A stretch of 64,000 nt of DNA from Eubacteriales bacterium (GCA_030524745.1 JAUNGC010000011.1:49482-113481); one strand, 5' to 3'. Positions 33,673 to 42,506 are shown, counted from the first letter of the stretch. The notes: a model not told the origin generated them from the letters alone. Numbers and translations are program-made.

Positions 33673-35193
33673 ATGGGAAGAGTCAAATACGCAACAAGAA
33701 ACATCATGTTTGGTTTTGCCGGAAATATCATCACGATGCTGGCCCATTTTGTACTGCGCCGCGTGTTTATTTCCACGCTGGGCGATACGCTGCTGGGCGT
33801 GGAAACGCTGTACACGGACATATTGACCGTGCTTTCTTTAGCGGAACTTGGCGTGGGGACGGCGGTTAACTATAACCTGTACGGGCCGGTGGCGAGAGGA
33901 GAAACGGAAAAAATCAAGTCCTACATGCTCCTTTATAAAAAGGCTTATCGGGTGATCGCCATTGTGATCGCCGTAGCGGGACTGGCGTTGGTTCCGTTTC
34001 TTCCTGTGATCGTGGGCGATCCGGGCTATATCACGCTGAATGAACTACGCGTTTATTACCTGATCTTTCTGTTTAATACGGTGAGCACTTATTTTGTGGC
34101 CTATAAATACAGTTTGGCGAATGCGGATCAGAAAAATTATATTCAGACAAATGTGAACACCGTTACAAAACTGATTTCGCTTGCCTGCCAGACGGCGGCC
34201 CTTCTGGTTCTGCCCAATTTTCTTCTGTATCTGCTGATACAGGCGGGGGTGGAACTGGCGCAGAAAATTTTTGTGAGTTGTTACCTGAATAAAAAATATC
34301 CGGTATTGAAGGAAAAGAATGTGACGCCGCTGACGAAGGAAGAGAACGACGATGTGGTCAGCAAGGTGAAGGCGCTGATGCTGCATCGGATCGGCGATAT
34401 GGCCAGGCTGCAGACGGATACGATCATCATATCCGCTTTCCTCGGCGTAATCTGGACCGGAATGATCGGTACGTACAAGATGTTTGTCAGTTCCGTGTCA
34501 AATTATGTGAATGTGATTTTTAACTCGGTCATTTCCAGCTTTGGAAACCTGATAGCGACAGAAGGAGAGGAAAAGCAGTTTCAGCTTTTTAAGGTTTACC
34601 GGTTTTTTGCAATCTGGGTTTATGGATTTTCGGCGGTTGGATTTTTGCTGCTTTTGTCTCCGCTGGTGGAACTGTACGCCGGAAAGGAACGTGTGCTTGC
34701 AACATCCATCATCACCTGGTACCTGGTCGACTACTTTTTTAAGGGAGAGCGGGTCGTTCTCTCCAATTTCAAAACGGCGGCGGGCGTTTTTGAACAGGAC
34801 AAATACCTGACGCTGATTCAGGGGGCGGTGAATCTGGTGATTTCGCTGGCGCTTGTGACAAAAATCGGCATGGCGGGCGTTTACGTCGGCACGGTCATAT
34901 CCGGGCTGATTGCGAATATCACAAAGCCTATCATCATTTATAAGACCTGCTTTCACAGAACGGCCGGATCCTATTTTAAGGATTCCCTGAAGTATCTGGT
35001 TGTGATCGGCGTCACCCTTGTCATTTTGATTCCGCTTCAGAATTTTCTCATGCCTCAGGTGACTGTTCCGGGATTTGTGATGATGATTGTGGTCATTACG
35101 GTGGTCTTTAACGGGATCTTTCTGGCCGGATTCGGACGGTCGGAGGAGTTCAAATACCTGTATCGGATGATGATGACCAGGTTTCGCAGATAG
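33673..35193 (+). CDS. Wzx-type oligosaccharide flippase
   Basis: 506 residues with about 14 hydrophobic segments and the MOP/MATE-like Wzx start (GRVKYATRNIMFGFAGNII, FISTLGDTLLGVETLYTDIL). NYNLYGPVARGETEKIKSYM is the amphipathic loop common in Firmicutes capsule flippases. It would move the undecaprenyl-linked repeat unit of locus 1 to the outer face. Begins behind GGAGAGG. It is the last gene of the GC-richer locus 1 and is followed by an AT-rich gap. Confidence 0.88.
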   Translation: MGRVKYATRNIMFGFAGNIITMLAHFVLRRVFISTLGDTLLGVETLYTDILTVLSLAELGVGTAVNYNLYGPVARGETEKIKSYMLLYKKAYRVIAIVIAVAGLALVPFLPVIVGDPGYITLNELRVYYLIFLFNTVSTYFVAYKYSLANADQKNYIQTNVNTVTKLISLACQTAALLVLPNFLLYLLIQAGVELAQKIFVSCYLNKKYPVLKEKNVTPLTKEENDDVVSKVKALMLHRIGDMARLQTDTIIISAFLGVIWTGMIGTYKMFVSSVSNYVNVIFNSVISSFGNLIATEGEEKQFQLFKVYRFFAIWVYGFSAVGFLLLLSPLVELYAGKERVLATSIITWYLVDYFFKGERVVLSNFKTAAGVFEQDKYLTLIQGAVNLVISLALVTKIGMAGVYVGTVISGLIANITKPIIIYKTCFHRTAGSYFKDSLKYLVVIGVTLVILIPLQNFLMPQVTVPGFVMMIVVITVVFNGIFLAGFGRSEEFKYLYRMMMTRFRR

Positions 35194-35222
35194 TTGATAT
35201 TTATATAATTGTTGGATAATAT
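35194..35222 (+). promoter_or_regulatory. Promoter candidate for rfbD
   Basis: TTGATA (35194-35199) and TAATAT (35217-35222) are separated by 17 bases, matching a housekeeping-sigma promoter with small deviations. It lies in an AT-rich gap directly after the flippase stop and about 115 bases before rfbD. Confidence 0.5.
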
Positions 35223-35232
35223 AATGTTGGGT

Positions 35233-35257
35233 TTTATAATTATCTGATAATTATAAA
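35233..35257. promoter_or_regulatory. 25-bp palindrome between promoter and rfbD
   Basis: TTTATAATTATC (35233-35244) and GATAATTATAAA (35246-35257) are perfect 12-bp arms around one base. The position just downstream of a promoter suggests an operator for a dimeric regulator. As RNA the all-AT stem would be too weak for a terminator. Confidence 0.45.
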
Positions 35258-35335
35258 TATATGCGAATTAATACTGACAATTTAGTTCGCTGTTTAGCAT
35301 TGAAAAGTATTTCAGAATGGAGATGGAGGCTAAAA

Positions 35336-36277
35336 ATGAAAGTCTTAGTAACCGGTGTGGCAGGCCAGCTTGGCCACGATGTAATGAATGAATTATCGAA
35401 AAGAAATTATGAAGGAATTGGCTCTGACATCGCATCGATGTATAGTGGAATAGCGGATGGCAGTGCGGTAACGAAGATGCCTTATGTACAGATGGACATC
35501 ACGGATAATTCAGGAGTGGAGACTGTTATTACAGCAATAAATCCTGATGTTGTAGTTCACTGCGCAGCATGGACGGCGGTGGATCTGGCTGAAGACGAAG
35601 ACAAGGTGGAAAAGGTTCGTCAGGTGAATGCGAAAGGGACCGAGAATATTGCTCTTATCTGTAAAAAATTGGGCTGTAAGATGCTTTATCTTTCTACGGA
35701 TTATGTGTTTGACGGACAGGGAACAGAACCATGGAAGCCTGACTGTAAGGATTATAAACCATTGAGCGTGTATGGGCAGACAAAGCTGGAAGGGGAACTG
35801 GCGGTTGCCGGAAATCTGGAGAGATATTTCATTGTGCGTATTGCGTGGGTGTTCGGTGTGAACGGTAAGAATTTTATCAAAACCATGCTGAATATCGGGA
35901 AAACTCACGATCTGATAAAAGTGGTGGACGATCAAATCGGCACGCCTACTTATACCTATGATCTGGCAAGGCTTCTGGTGGATATGATTGAAACGGAAAA
36001 GTATGGTTATTATCATGCAACCAATGAAGGCGGCTATATTAGCTGGTATGATTTCACAAAGGAAATCTTTAAGCAGGCGGTTGAAATGGGACGGACGGAA
36101 TATTCGGAAGAGCGTCTGAGAGTTTTACCGGTGACAACGGAAGAATATGGGGCATCCAAAGCAAAGCGCCCCTTCAACTCAAGGCTGGATAAGAGTAAAC
36201 TCAAAGAGAACGGATTTGAACCTTTACCGACCTGGCAGGATGCGTTGCACAGATATTTAAGAGAAATAGAGTTTTAA
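35336..36277 (+). CDS. rfbD: dTDP-4-dehydrorhamnose reductase
   Basis: 313 residues from ATG 35336, with ATGGAGG upstream; an ATG at 35261 lacks a site. The NAD(P)-binding loop GVAGQLGHDVMNEL near residue 7, YLSTDYVFDGQG, and VYGQTKLEGE (Tyr/Lys catalytic pair) are diagnostic. It catalyses the last step to dTDP-L-rhamnose. RmlA, RmlB and RmlC are not in the window, so they must be outside it. It is transcribed apart from locus 1 and precedes the locus 2 leader, so it may serve either glycan. Confidence 0.92.
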   Translation: MKVLVTGVAGQLGHDVMNELSKRNYEGIGSDIASMYSGIADGSAVTKMPYVQMDITDNSGVETVITAINPDVVVHCAAWTAVDLAEDEDKVEKVRQVNAKGTENIALICKKLGCKMLYLSTDYVFDGQGTEPWKPDCKDYKPLSVYGQTKLEGELAVAGNLERYFIVRIAWVFGVNGKNFIKTMLNIGKTHDLIKVVDDQIGTPTYTYDLARLLVDMIETEKYGYYHATNEGGYISWYDFTKEIFKQAVEMGRTEYSEERLRVLPVTTEEYGASKAKRPFNSRLDKSKLKENGFEPLPTWQDALHRYLREIEF

Positions 36278-36284
36278 AGGGGAA

Positions 36285-36303
36285 GGGGCGGAAAACCCGC
36301 CCC
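36285..36303 (+). terminator. GC-rich hairpin after rfbD
   Basis: GGGGCGG (36285-36291) pairs with CCGCCCC (36297-36303) over AAAAC, eight bases after the rfbD stop. It is a stable stem without a T run and is probably a weak terminator or mRNA end. Confidence 0.5.
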
Positions 36304-36345
36304 TGTCCGGATAAATTTGCTGAATATTGGTTCAAATGTTTTGAA

Positions 36346-36376
36346 TTGACAGATAATTTGAAAAAATATTTATAAT
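36346..36376 (+). promoter_or_regulatory. Promoter candidate for locus 2
   Basis: A consensus TTGACA (36346-36351) is followed by TTTATAAT (36369-36376); spacing is 17 bases to TTTATA or 19 to TATAAT. The surroundings are strongly AT-rich. It lies about 270 bases before the first gene of locus 2, giving a long untranslated leader. Confidence 0.6.
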
Positions 36377-36437
36377 AAAATGAAAAATACTATAATTATA
36401 ACAAAAAATGAAATAATAAGAATACCTTTCTTAATTG

Positions 36438-36452
36438 CCAGAAAAATTCTGG
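36438..36452 (+). promoter_or_regulatory. Small leader hairpin
   Basis: CCAGAA (36438-36443) pairs with TTCTGG (36447-36452) over three A residues, about 60 bases into the predicted transcript. It could be part of a regulatory leader fold or an antiterminator recognition hairpin; no known riboswitch consensus was recognised. Confidence 0.35.
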
Positions 36453-36466
36453 AATAATCAGATGTC

Positions 36467-36521
36467 AAAAGAGGCGGGGAAAGTGACCATGATTACCTGG
36501 CACGAACCATACCTCTTTTTT
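36467..36521 (+). terminator. Terminator-like hairpin with T tract in the locus 2 leader
   Basis: AAAAGAGG (36467-36474) pairs with CCTCTTTT (36512-36519), followed by two more T residues. An inner GTG.CCA/TGG.CAC stem sits between. A stem ending in a T run before the first gene of an operon suggests conditional termination. Nothing coding is seen from 36278 to 36645. Confidence 0.45.
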
Positions 36522-36645
36522 ACTTGTATTCTTCTCCATAAAACCTTATAATATTACAAAACTATGATTTTGTTTGTTGTTTGCGGCAATAGAAAAGTGG
36601 ACATGCTCATAAATATAATTTCATAAGAAAAGAAACGGAACTGAT

Positions 36646-38562
36646 ATGAATCCTTTACTTTATACGGAAGTATTAAAAACGAATATCAATATTTTAACGA
36701 TGCAGGAAGCTGTAGATTATCTGGATACTCATTTGGATGAAATAAGAGGGGAATATGTATGTATTTCAAATGTTCATACTACGGTGACCGCATATCGGGA
36801 TGAAGCCTATAGAGAAGTGCAGAATGGAAGCGTTTTGAATATGCCTGACGGTAAACCGCTTTCCATTGTACAGCACTGGCGCGGTTATAAGAATGCAGGA
36901 CGCGTGCCGGGGCCTGACCTGATGGTGGAGATTTTTGGATTATCAGAAAAAAGAGGATATACGCATTATTTTTATGGAAGTACGCCGGAAACAATTCGGG
37001 AATTGGAACAGAATTTAAAAAGGCGATATCCCAAATTGCAGATTGCGGGAATGTATTCTCCACCATTCCGTCCGCTGAGTAAAGCGGAGGATGAGGAAGT
37101 TGTTGAGAAAATCAATGCTTGCAGACCGGATTTTATCTGGGTTGGACTGGGAGCGCCAAAACAGGAAAAGTGGATGGCCGATCATAAGGGGAAGTTTACC
37201 GGTATTATGTTGGGCGTAGGGGCCGGTTTTGACTTCCATGCCGGTACGGTTCGGCGCGCGCCGAAATGGATGCAGGAAATATGCATGGAGTGGCTATGGC
37301 GGATGATGCAGGATCCGCGGAGATTGCTGCCAAGGTATCTGGATACGAATTTTTCCTTTTTGTTCTATTTAATGAAGGAACGAAAAAAAGGGAAAGCGAA
37401 AAAGAAAAAGGATCGCCTGCGTATCGCTATGATCGGGCATAAGCGCATTCCTTCCCGAGAGGGGGGCGTGGAAATTGTGGTGGATGAAATTTCCACGAGA
37501 CTTGTAAAGCTGGGACATCAGGTAGACGCCTACAACCGGTCCGGGTATCATGTGTCAGGAAAAGAGTTTGATGAAAAACGCGGGAAAATATACGAGGGGA
37601 TTCGGCTGATTACGATTCCTACTTTCAGGAACAGCAAAATGAATGCGATTGTATATTCCTGTCTGGCGACGATTGCGGCTACTGCAAAAGCGGTTTTGGG
37701 AAAATATGATGTACTGCATTTTCATGCGGAAGGGCCGTGTATTATGATTTGGCTGCCCAAACTGTTTCGGGTCAGAGTGGTGGCTACGATTCATGGTTTG
37801 GATTGGCAGCGGTCAAAGTGGGGAAATTTCGCTTCAAAGATGTTAAAATTGGGAGAAAAGATGGCTGCGAAGTACGCGGATGAAGTGATCGTGCTTTCCC
37901 GAAATGTGCAGGACTATTTTATGCAGACATATCATCGGAAAACCATCTATATACCGAACGGTATTTGCCGCCCTGAGGTGAAAGCTGCTGAGGAAATAGA
38001 GCGGAAATTCGGGTTGAAGAAGGAAAGCTATATTCTTTTTCTGGCGAGGATCGTGCCGGAGAAGGGGGCGCATTACCTGATCGAAGCTTTTAGACAGGTA
38101 AAAACGGATAAAAAACTGGTGATTGCCGGCGGTTGCAGCCACAGTCAGGAATATCAGGAAGAAATCAGGCAACTCTGTGCGTCGGACGATCGGATCATTT
38201 TGACGGGATTTGTACAGGGACGTTTGCTGGAGGAACTTTACAGCAATGCCTGGCTGTTTGTATTGCCCAGCGATGTAGAAGGAATGGCAATCAGCCTGCT
38301 GGAAGCCATGAGTTATGAAATTTGCTGTCTGGTCAGCGATATTCCTGAAAATACGGAAGTGGTGGAAGGACATGCATTTACGTTTCAAAAAAGTGATGTC
38401 GGCGATTTAAAGGAAAAACTGGAGTATTTACTCTCACATCCTGAGAAAGTGGAAGAAATGCGATCCGGTAGCAGTCAATATATCTGCCGGAAGTTTAACT
38501 GGGATGATGTTGTACAAAATACTCTGCGTTTATATTATGGTGAGAATAAAGCAGAGAAATAG
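36646..38562 (+). CDS. Fused WecG/TagA (GT26) and GT4 glycosyltransferase
   Basis: 638 residues holding two enzymes. Residues 1 to about 245 are a WecG/TagA/CpsF-family (GT26) domain: CISNVHTTVTAYRD, MPDGKPLSIV, GRVPGPDLM, and WVGLGAPKQEKWM. Such enzymes act on undecaprenyl-linked sugars early in assembly. After a basic linker (KKGKAKKKKDRL, about 247-258) a complete GT4 begins with MIGHKRIPSREGGVEIVVDE, then VATIHGLDWQRSKW, LARIVPEKGAHYLIEAF and PSDVEGMAISLLEAMSY. The GREGGVE-type start resembles rhamnosyltransferase-like GT4 enzymes (DUF1972 group). The fusion would add two sugars in succession near the start of the repeat unit. The first gene of the locus is a fitting position for this. 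Confidence 0.85.
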   Translation: MNPLLYTEVLKTNINILTMQEAVDYLDTHLDEIRGEYVCISNVHTTVTAYRDEAYREVQNGSVLNMPDGKPLSIVQHWRGYKNAGRVPGPDLMVEIFGLSEKRGYTHYFYGSTPETIRELEQNLKRRYPKLQIAGMYSPPFRPLSKAEDEEVVEKINACRPDFIWVGLGAPKQEKWMADHKGKFTGIMLGVGAGFDFHAGTVRRAPKWMQEICMEWLWRMMQDPRRLLPRYLDTNFSFLFYLMKERKKGKAKKKKDRLRIAMIGHKRIPSREGGVEIVVDEISTRLVKLGHQVDAYNRSGYHVSGKEFDEKRGKIYEGIRLITIPTFRNSKMNAIVYSCLATIAATAKAVLGKYDVLHFHAEGPCIMIWLPKLFRVRVVATIHGLDWQRSKWGNFASKMLKLGEKMAAKYADEVIVLSRNVQDYFMQTYHRKTIYIPNGICRPEVKAAEEIERKFGLKKESYILFLARIVPEKGAHYLIEAFRQVKTDKKLVIAGGCSHSQEYQEEIRQLCASDDRIILTGFVQGRLLEELYSNAWLFVLPSDVEGMAISLLEAMSYEICCLVSDIPENTEVVEGHAFTFQKSDVGDLKEKLEYLLSHPEKVEEMRSGSSQYICRKFNWDDVVQNTLRLYYGENKAEK

Positions 38563-38563
38563 C

Positions 38564-39769
38564 ATGAAGATTTTGATTGTGAATAAATTTCTGTATCCTA
38601 ACGGGGGATCTGAAACTTATATTTTTAAAATTGGCGAACAGCTTGTTAAAATGGGACACAGCGTTGAATTTTTCGGTATGGAACACGAAAACAGATGTGT
38701 GGGAAATCATGCTGAAAGCTATACGTCCGGAATGGATTTTCACACGGGAAAATTGCAAAAGCTGTTATATCCGTTTAAGATCATTTATTCCCTGGAGGCC
38801 CGCAGGAAGATACGGCTGGTATTGGACGACTTTGCTCCGGATGCGGTTCATTTGAATAACTTCAATTTTCAGTTGACTCCGTCTGTTTTATATGAGATCA
38901 GAAAATACGAAAAGCAAAACGGAAGAAAAATAAGGATTATTTATACAGCGCATGACAGCCAGCTTGTCTGCCCGAATCACCTGATGCAGAATCCTGTTAC
39001 AGGAGAGAAGTGTATGAAATGTCTGGATGGCGGCGCTGTGAATTGTGTGAAAGGAAGATGTATTCATGGTTCCAGGGTGAAAAGTATTCTGGCAGCGATA
39101 GAGCATTGCCTTTTTAAGAGCCTGAAAACCTATCGTATGATCGATCTGATTATTTGTCCCAGTCAGTTTTTAAAAGAACGGCTGCAAACGGATTCCGTGC
39201 TGGCCCCAAGGCTGGTGGTTCTTCACAACTTTGTGGATGTCAGGACAGGAAAAGAAATGCCAAAGAAAGACTATGTGTTATACTTTGGGCGATATTCGCT
39301 GGAAAAAGGGATCGGAACGTTGCTGCAGGTATGCCGCAGCCTGCCGCAGATTTCCTTTATCTTTGCAGGAGACGGTCCTTTGGCAGAGCAGGTAAATGCG
39401 GTGTCAAATATTAGAAATGTTGGATTTGTGTCCGGGGAAGAATTGTGGAGTTTGATTGCGCGCGCACGGTTTACGGTATTTCCGTCGGAATGTTATGAAA
39501 ATTGTCCTTTTGCAGTGATGGAATCCCTTTTATGCCGGACGCCGGTGATCGGAAGCGATGCAGGCGGCGTGCCGGAATTGATAGAGCAGGGAAAAACGGG
39601 AGAATTGTTTGAAAGCGGAAATGGGGAACAACTAAAGGAAAAGATTACCGGACTTTGGGAGAACAGAACGTTGTGTGAGACTTATACAGAAAATTGCGGC
39701 ACAGTTACTTTTGATACTGTGGCGGCATATTGCGAAAAGCTTTGCCAACTGTATGCCGGGGAGAGATAG
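38564..39769 (+). CDS. Glycosyltransferase family 4
   Basis: 401 residues from ATG 38564, one base after the previous stop; a frame open from 38504 overlaps that gene. ILIVNKFLYPNGGSETYIF is the GT4 N-terminal loop. HDSQLVCPNHLM with nearby Cys residues (CMKCLDGGAVNCVKGRC) is a small Cys-rich insert near residue 150, possibly metal-binding, seen in some GT4 enzymes. YFGRYSLEKGIGTLL and PSECYENCPFAVMESLLC give the donor domain, with Glu retained. Confidence 0.88.
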   Translation: MKILIVNKFLYPNGGSETYIFKIGEQLVKMGHSVEFFGMEHENRCVGNHAESYTSGMDFHTGKLQKLLYPFKIIYSLEARRKIRLVLDDFAPDAVHLNNFNFQLTPSVLYEIRKYEKQNGRKIRIIYTAHDSQLVCPNHLMQNPVTGEKCMKCLDGGAVNCVKGRCIHGSRVKSILAAIEHCLFKSLKTYRMIDLIICPSQFLKERLQTDSVLAPRLVVLHNFVDVRTGKEMPKKDYVLYFGRYSLEKGIGTLLQVCRSLPQISFIFAGDGPLAEQVNAVSNIRNVGFVSGEELWSLIARARFTVFPSECYENCPFAVMESLLCRTPVIGSDAGGVPELIEQGKTGELFESGNGEQLKEKITGLWENRTLCETYTENCGTVTFDTVAAYCEKLCQLYAGER

Positions 39770-39810
39770 TCGAAGTATGGGAGTAGACGCCTGTGGAATG
39801 GAGTATGCAG

Positions 39811-41430
39811 ATGAATGCTGAAAATAAGAAAAATCCTGGTATTGTATGGCGCAATACAATTTCTCTCCAGGAGCTTTTATTCTGCCTGTTTTTTGGCATT
39901 CTGTTATTTGCCAAGGGAATTGGCTTATATGATGGGCAGGGCATTTTTAAAGTTTTTTTATTGCTGGCCTTTTTATGCTGGTTTGGGAAAATGCTGATTA
40001 GCAGCCATACGGTTATGGAAGATGGAATCATCGCACTGTTGGTTGCAATAGGACTCCTGGTCTGGCATTTTTCAGGAGAAAAAGCGGCGCTCATATCCGT
40101 TTTAGTGGTCACGGGGATGAAGGATGTTTCTGTGAAGCGGGTTTTTCAAACCGGACTGGTTGTCTGGACCGCGTGTTTTGCAGGAACGATTTGTCTTGCT
40201 TTGACCGGCGTTATAGAGCCGCTAATGTTAGTGCATAATAAAGCGGGGATGGGATTTGTAATTCGGAATTCTCTGGGATATACGCATCCCAATGTGCTGC
40301 ATATTTCCTTTGTTATTCTGATTTCATTCTGGTTTTATTTTTATGCGAAGTCCAAAAAAGGAACTTTAGCGGCAACAGCGCTTGCGTTTGTCGGGAATAT
40401 ATACATTTTTTTGTATTCTTTGAGTTATACCGGATTTATTGTGACAACAGCATATTTGATTTTGCTGACTTATTTTTCACTACGCAGTGAGAGGACAAAG
40501 GCTGAAAATGTGATCATCCAATGTCTGATGCCGTTGTGCGTTCTGACGTCGCTTCTGGCGCCGCATTTATTAAAGGGAAGGATTTTTGAACTGGCCGATA
40601 AACTTGTCAATACAAGATTTACGCTGACCAGACGCGCTCTGATAGTGAGCAATTTATCGTTATTTGGGAAAAGAATTGACATTGGAGAAGGCTCCGTTGA
40701 TTGCTCCTATGTTTATTGTCTCTTGTATTATGGAATTATTCTGTTTGGAATATTTATGATCGGTTATTTCCTGCTAATACGTCATTTATTGAAGGAAAAT
40801 CGTACAAGGGAACTGGCACTGGTATTGGGACTTGTAGCGGCTGGATTTACAGAACCGTTTCAATTTAACTTTTCATTTAAAAATCTGATTTTACCCTTTT
40901 TGGGGGAATATTTATTTGTTCTGACAAAATATTTGGACGGAAAATTTTTGCTGGCCAATAAAGCAATTTGTCTGTTCCCGTGTCAAAAGGCTGTAAAGCT
41001 GCCGGGCATAGCAACATTGCCGCATTTGGGAAAGCTGGTAAAAAGTATATGGAAAAAGGCCGGAATCTGTATTTTTACAGGATGCCTGATCGGAGGAATT
41101 ATGGGCGCTTCTGTCGGCTGGCTGTTTATTGAAGTTAAACCATATGTCGTGGTGGACAGAAAATATAGCGATCGGGTTGGCCGGAAAGAAGATTTTGAGA
41201 TATTTGGCGAACTCCCGGAAGAAATAGTGGAGAACAGCATGCAGATTCACTGTACCGGGCCGGACGCTCATGTATATGTGTTTGAAGGGGGAAACATGCA
41301 GCGTCTGGAAAGGGTGAGAAATTCCGTTAGCTGCGGGGCGGCAGGAATGATAATCGCCGGAATAGGAGGCTGCTGGATTGGGAATATAAAGTATCAACGA
41401 AAAAGAATACGCAACCTGAATGATATTTAA
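39811..41430 (+). CDS. Wzy-like polymerase candidate with C-terminal extension
   Basis: 539 residues from ATG 39811 behind GGAG; GTG 39793 and ATG 39805 are alternatives. The first 400 residues have about ten membrane helices in the O-antigen polymerase/ligase pattern, including FVIRNSLGYTHPNVLHI with a conserved Arg and the HPN motif often found in Wzy-type loops. From about residue 420 there is an extra module: a helix (GICIFTGCLIGGIMGASVGW), about 75 extracytoplasmic residues, and a second Gly-rich helix (SCGAAGMIIAGIGGCWIG), resembling the tail of chain-length regulators. That part is unusual for a polymerase and may tie polymerisation to length control; this is inference. Confidence 0.65.
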   Translation: MNAENKKNPGIVWRNTISLQELLFCLFFGILLFAKGIGLYDGQGIFKVFLLLAFLCWFGKMLISSHTVMEDGIIALLVAIGLLVWHFSGEKAALISVLVVTGMKDVSVKRVFQTGLVVWTACFAGTICLALTGVIEPLMLVHNKAGMGFVIRNSLGYTHPNVLHISFVILISFWFYFYAKSKKGTLAATALAFVGNIYIFLYSLSYTGFIVTTAYLILLTYFSLRSERTKAENVIIQCLMPLCVLTSLLAPHLLKGRIFELADKLVNTRFTLTRRALIVSNLSLFGKRIDIGEGSVDCSYVYCLLYYGIILFGIFMIGYFLLIRHLLKENRTRELALVLGLVAAGFTEPFQFNFSFKNLILPFLGEYLFVLTKYLDGKFLLANKAICLFPCQKAVKLPGIATLPHLGKLVKSIWKKAGICIFTGCLIGGIMGASVGWLFIEVKPYVVVDRKYSDRVGRKEDFEIFGELPEEIVENSMQIHCTGPDAHVYVFEGGNMQRLERVRNSVSCGAAGMIIAGIGGCWIGNIKYQRKRIRNLNDI

Positions 41431-41466
41431 ATGAAAATAATGGATCGTTTTCGGAGGACGACTGGT

Positions 41467-42471
41467 ATGGCAAGAAGAACATTATATGGAACTGTAATCG
41501 TAACTTATCGCTGCAATGCGCATTGCAATATGTGTGACTGCTTCAGAGATCCCACCAGGCCGGAAGATGAAATCTCGTTGGATGTCATAAAAAAACTGCC
41601 GGAAATGGCTTTTACGAATATCACCGGAGGGGAACCGTTTATTCGTAAGGATATGCCGGAAATTGTCAGAGAACTTTATAAAAAATCTGACAGAATTGTG
41701 ATTTCTACGAATGGTTATTTTACAGACCGCATCATTGCGCTTTGTAAAGAATTCCCGAAAGTCGGGATCAGAATCAGCATTGAAGGGCTACAGGAAACGA
41801 ATGATAAAATCAGAGGGATTCCGGATGGCTTTAACAGAGGGTATACGACCTTAAAGACTTTGGTTGAGATGGGACATCCGGATGTCGGATTTGGAATGAC
41901 AGTTCAGGATATGAACTGTGAGGATCTGGTGCCTTTGTATCATATCGCCAACGATATGGGGATGGAATTTGCAACGGCGACTTTGCATAACTCTTTTTAT
42001 TTTCGAAAGACAGACAATAAAATCGATGATAAGCGAAAGGTTTCTGAGAATTTTGAAAAACTCATCAATGAATTGCTGCAAAGCAGTTCCCCAAAGAAAT
42101 GGTTCCGGGCCTATTTTAATCATGGACTGATTAATTATATTTACGGAAATAAACGTTTACTCCCCTGCGATATGTCCAGAAACGCTTTCTTCATTGATCC
42201 TTTTTGCGACGTGATTCCCTGTAACGGCATGGAAAAGAAAGCAGTTATGGGCAATCTGAAGGAGCAATCCTGGGAAGAACTCTGGAATTCCCCGCAGGCA
42301 AAGGAAGTCCGCAGATGTACGAAAAACTGTGACAGAAACTGCTGGATGATCGGAAGCGCATCGCCGGCAATGCATAAGTACATTTGGGTGCCCGGCTGGT
42401 GGGTTATAAAGCATAAGTTCCTGAAAGGCGGTAAGTACAGCCTCGGGGAAAACAAGTTTATGAAAGAGTAA
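41467..42471 (+). CDS. Radical SAM protein with SPASM-like C-terminal cysteines
   Basis: 334 residues from ATG 41467, chosen for GGAGG (41453-41457); ATG 41431, directly after the previous stop, has no site. VTYRCNAHCNMCDCF carries the CX3CX2C iron-sulfur motif (Cys16, 20, 23), followed by NITGGEPFIRKDMPEIV (the GGE SAM-binding motif) and VISTNGYF. The C-terminal part has CDMSR, CDVIPCNGM and CTKNCDRNCW, like the auxiliary-cluster cysteines of SPASM/twitch proteins. Such enzymes usually modify peptides or sugars by radical chemistry. No precursor peptide is nearby, so a sugar or glycolipid substrate is the better guess, but the reaction is unknown. Confidence 0.85.
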   Translation: MARRTLYGTVIVTYRCNAHCNMCDCFRDPTRPEDEISLDVIKKLPEMAFTNITGGEPFIRKDMPEIVRELYKKSDRIVISTNGYFTDRIIALCKEFPKVGIRISIEGLQETNDKIRGIPDGFNRGYTTLKTLVEMGHPDVGFGMTVQDMNCEDLVPLYHIANDMGMEFATATLHNSFYFRKTDNKIDDKRKVSENFEKLINELLQSSSPKKWFRAYFNHGLINYIYGNKRLLPCDMSRNAFFIDPFCDVIPCNGMEKKAVMGNLKEQSWEELWNSPQAKEVRRCTKNCDRNCWMIGSASPAMHKYIWVPGWWVIKHKFLKGGKYSLGENKFMKE

Positions 42472-42506
42472 AATTCTTTTATAAATGAGGGAAGAGGAGA
42501 GAAAAG

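Noticed and set aside
36377-36645. c-di-GMP (GEMM) or other known riboswitch in the locus 2 leader
   Set aside because: The conserved GEMM core and other familiar consensus strings are not present; only generic hairpins are visible.
36278-36645. JUMPstart/ops element of RfaH-controlled operons
   Set aside because: No GGCGGTAGCGT-type string was found in the leader.
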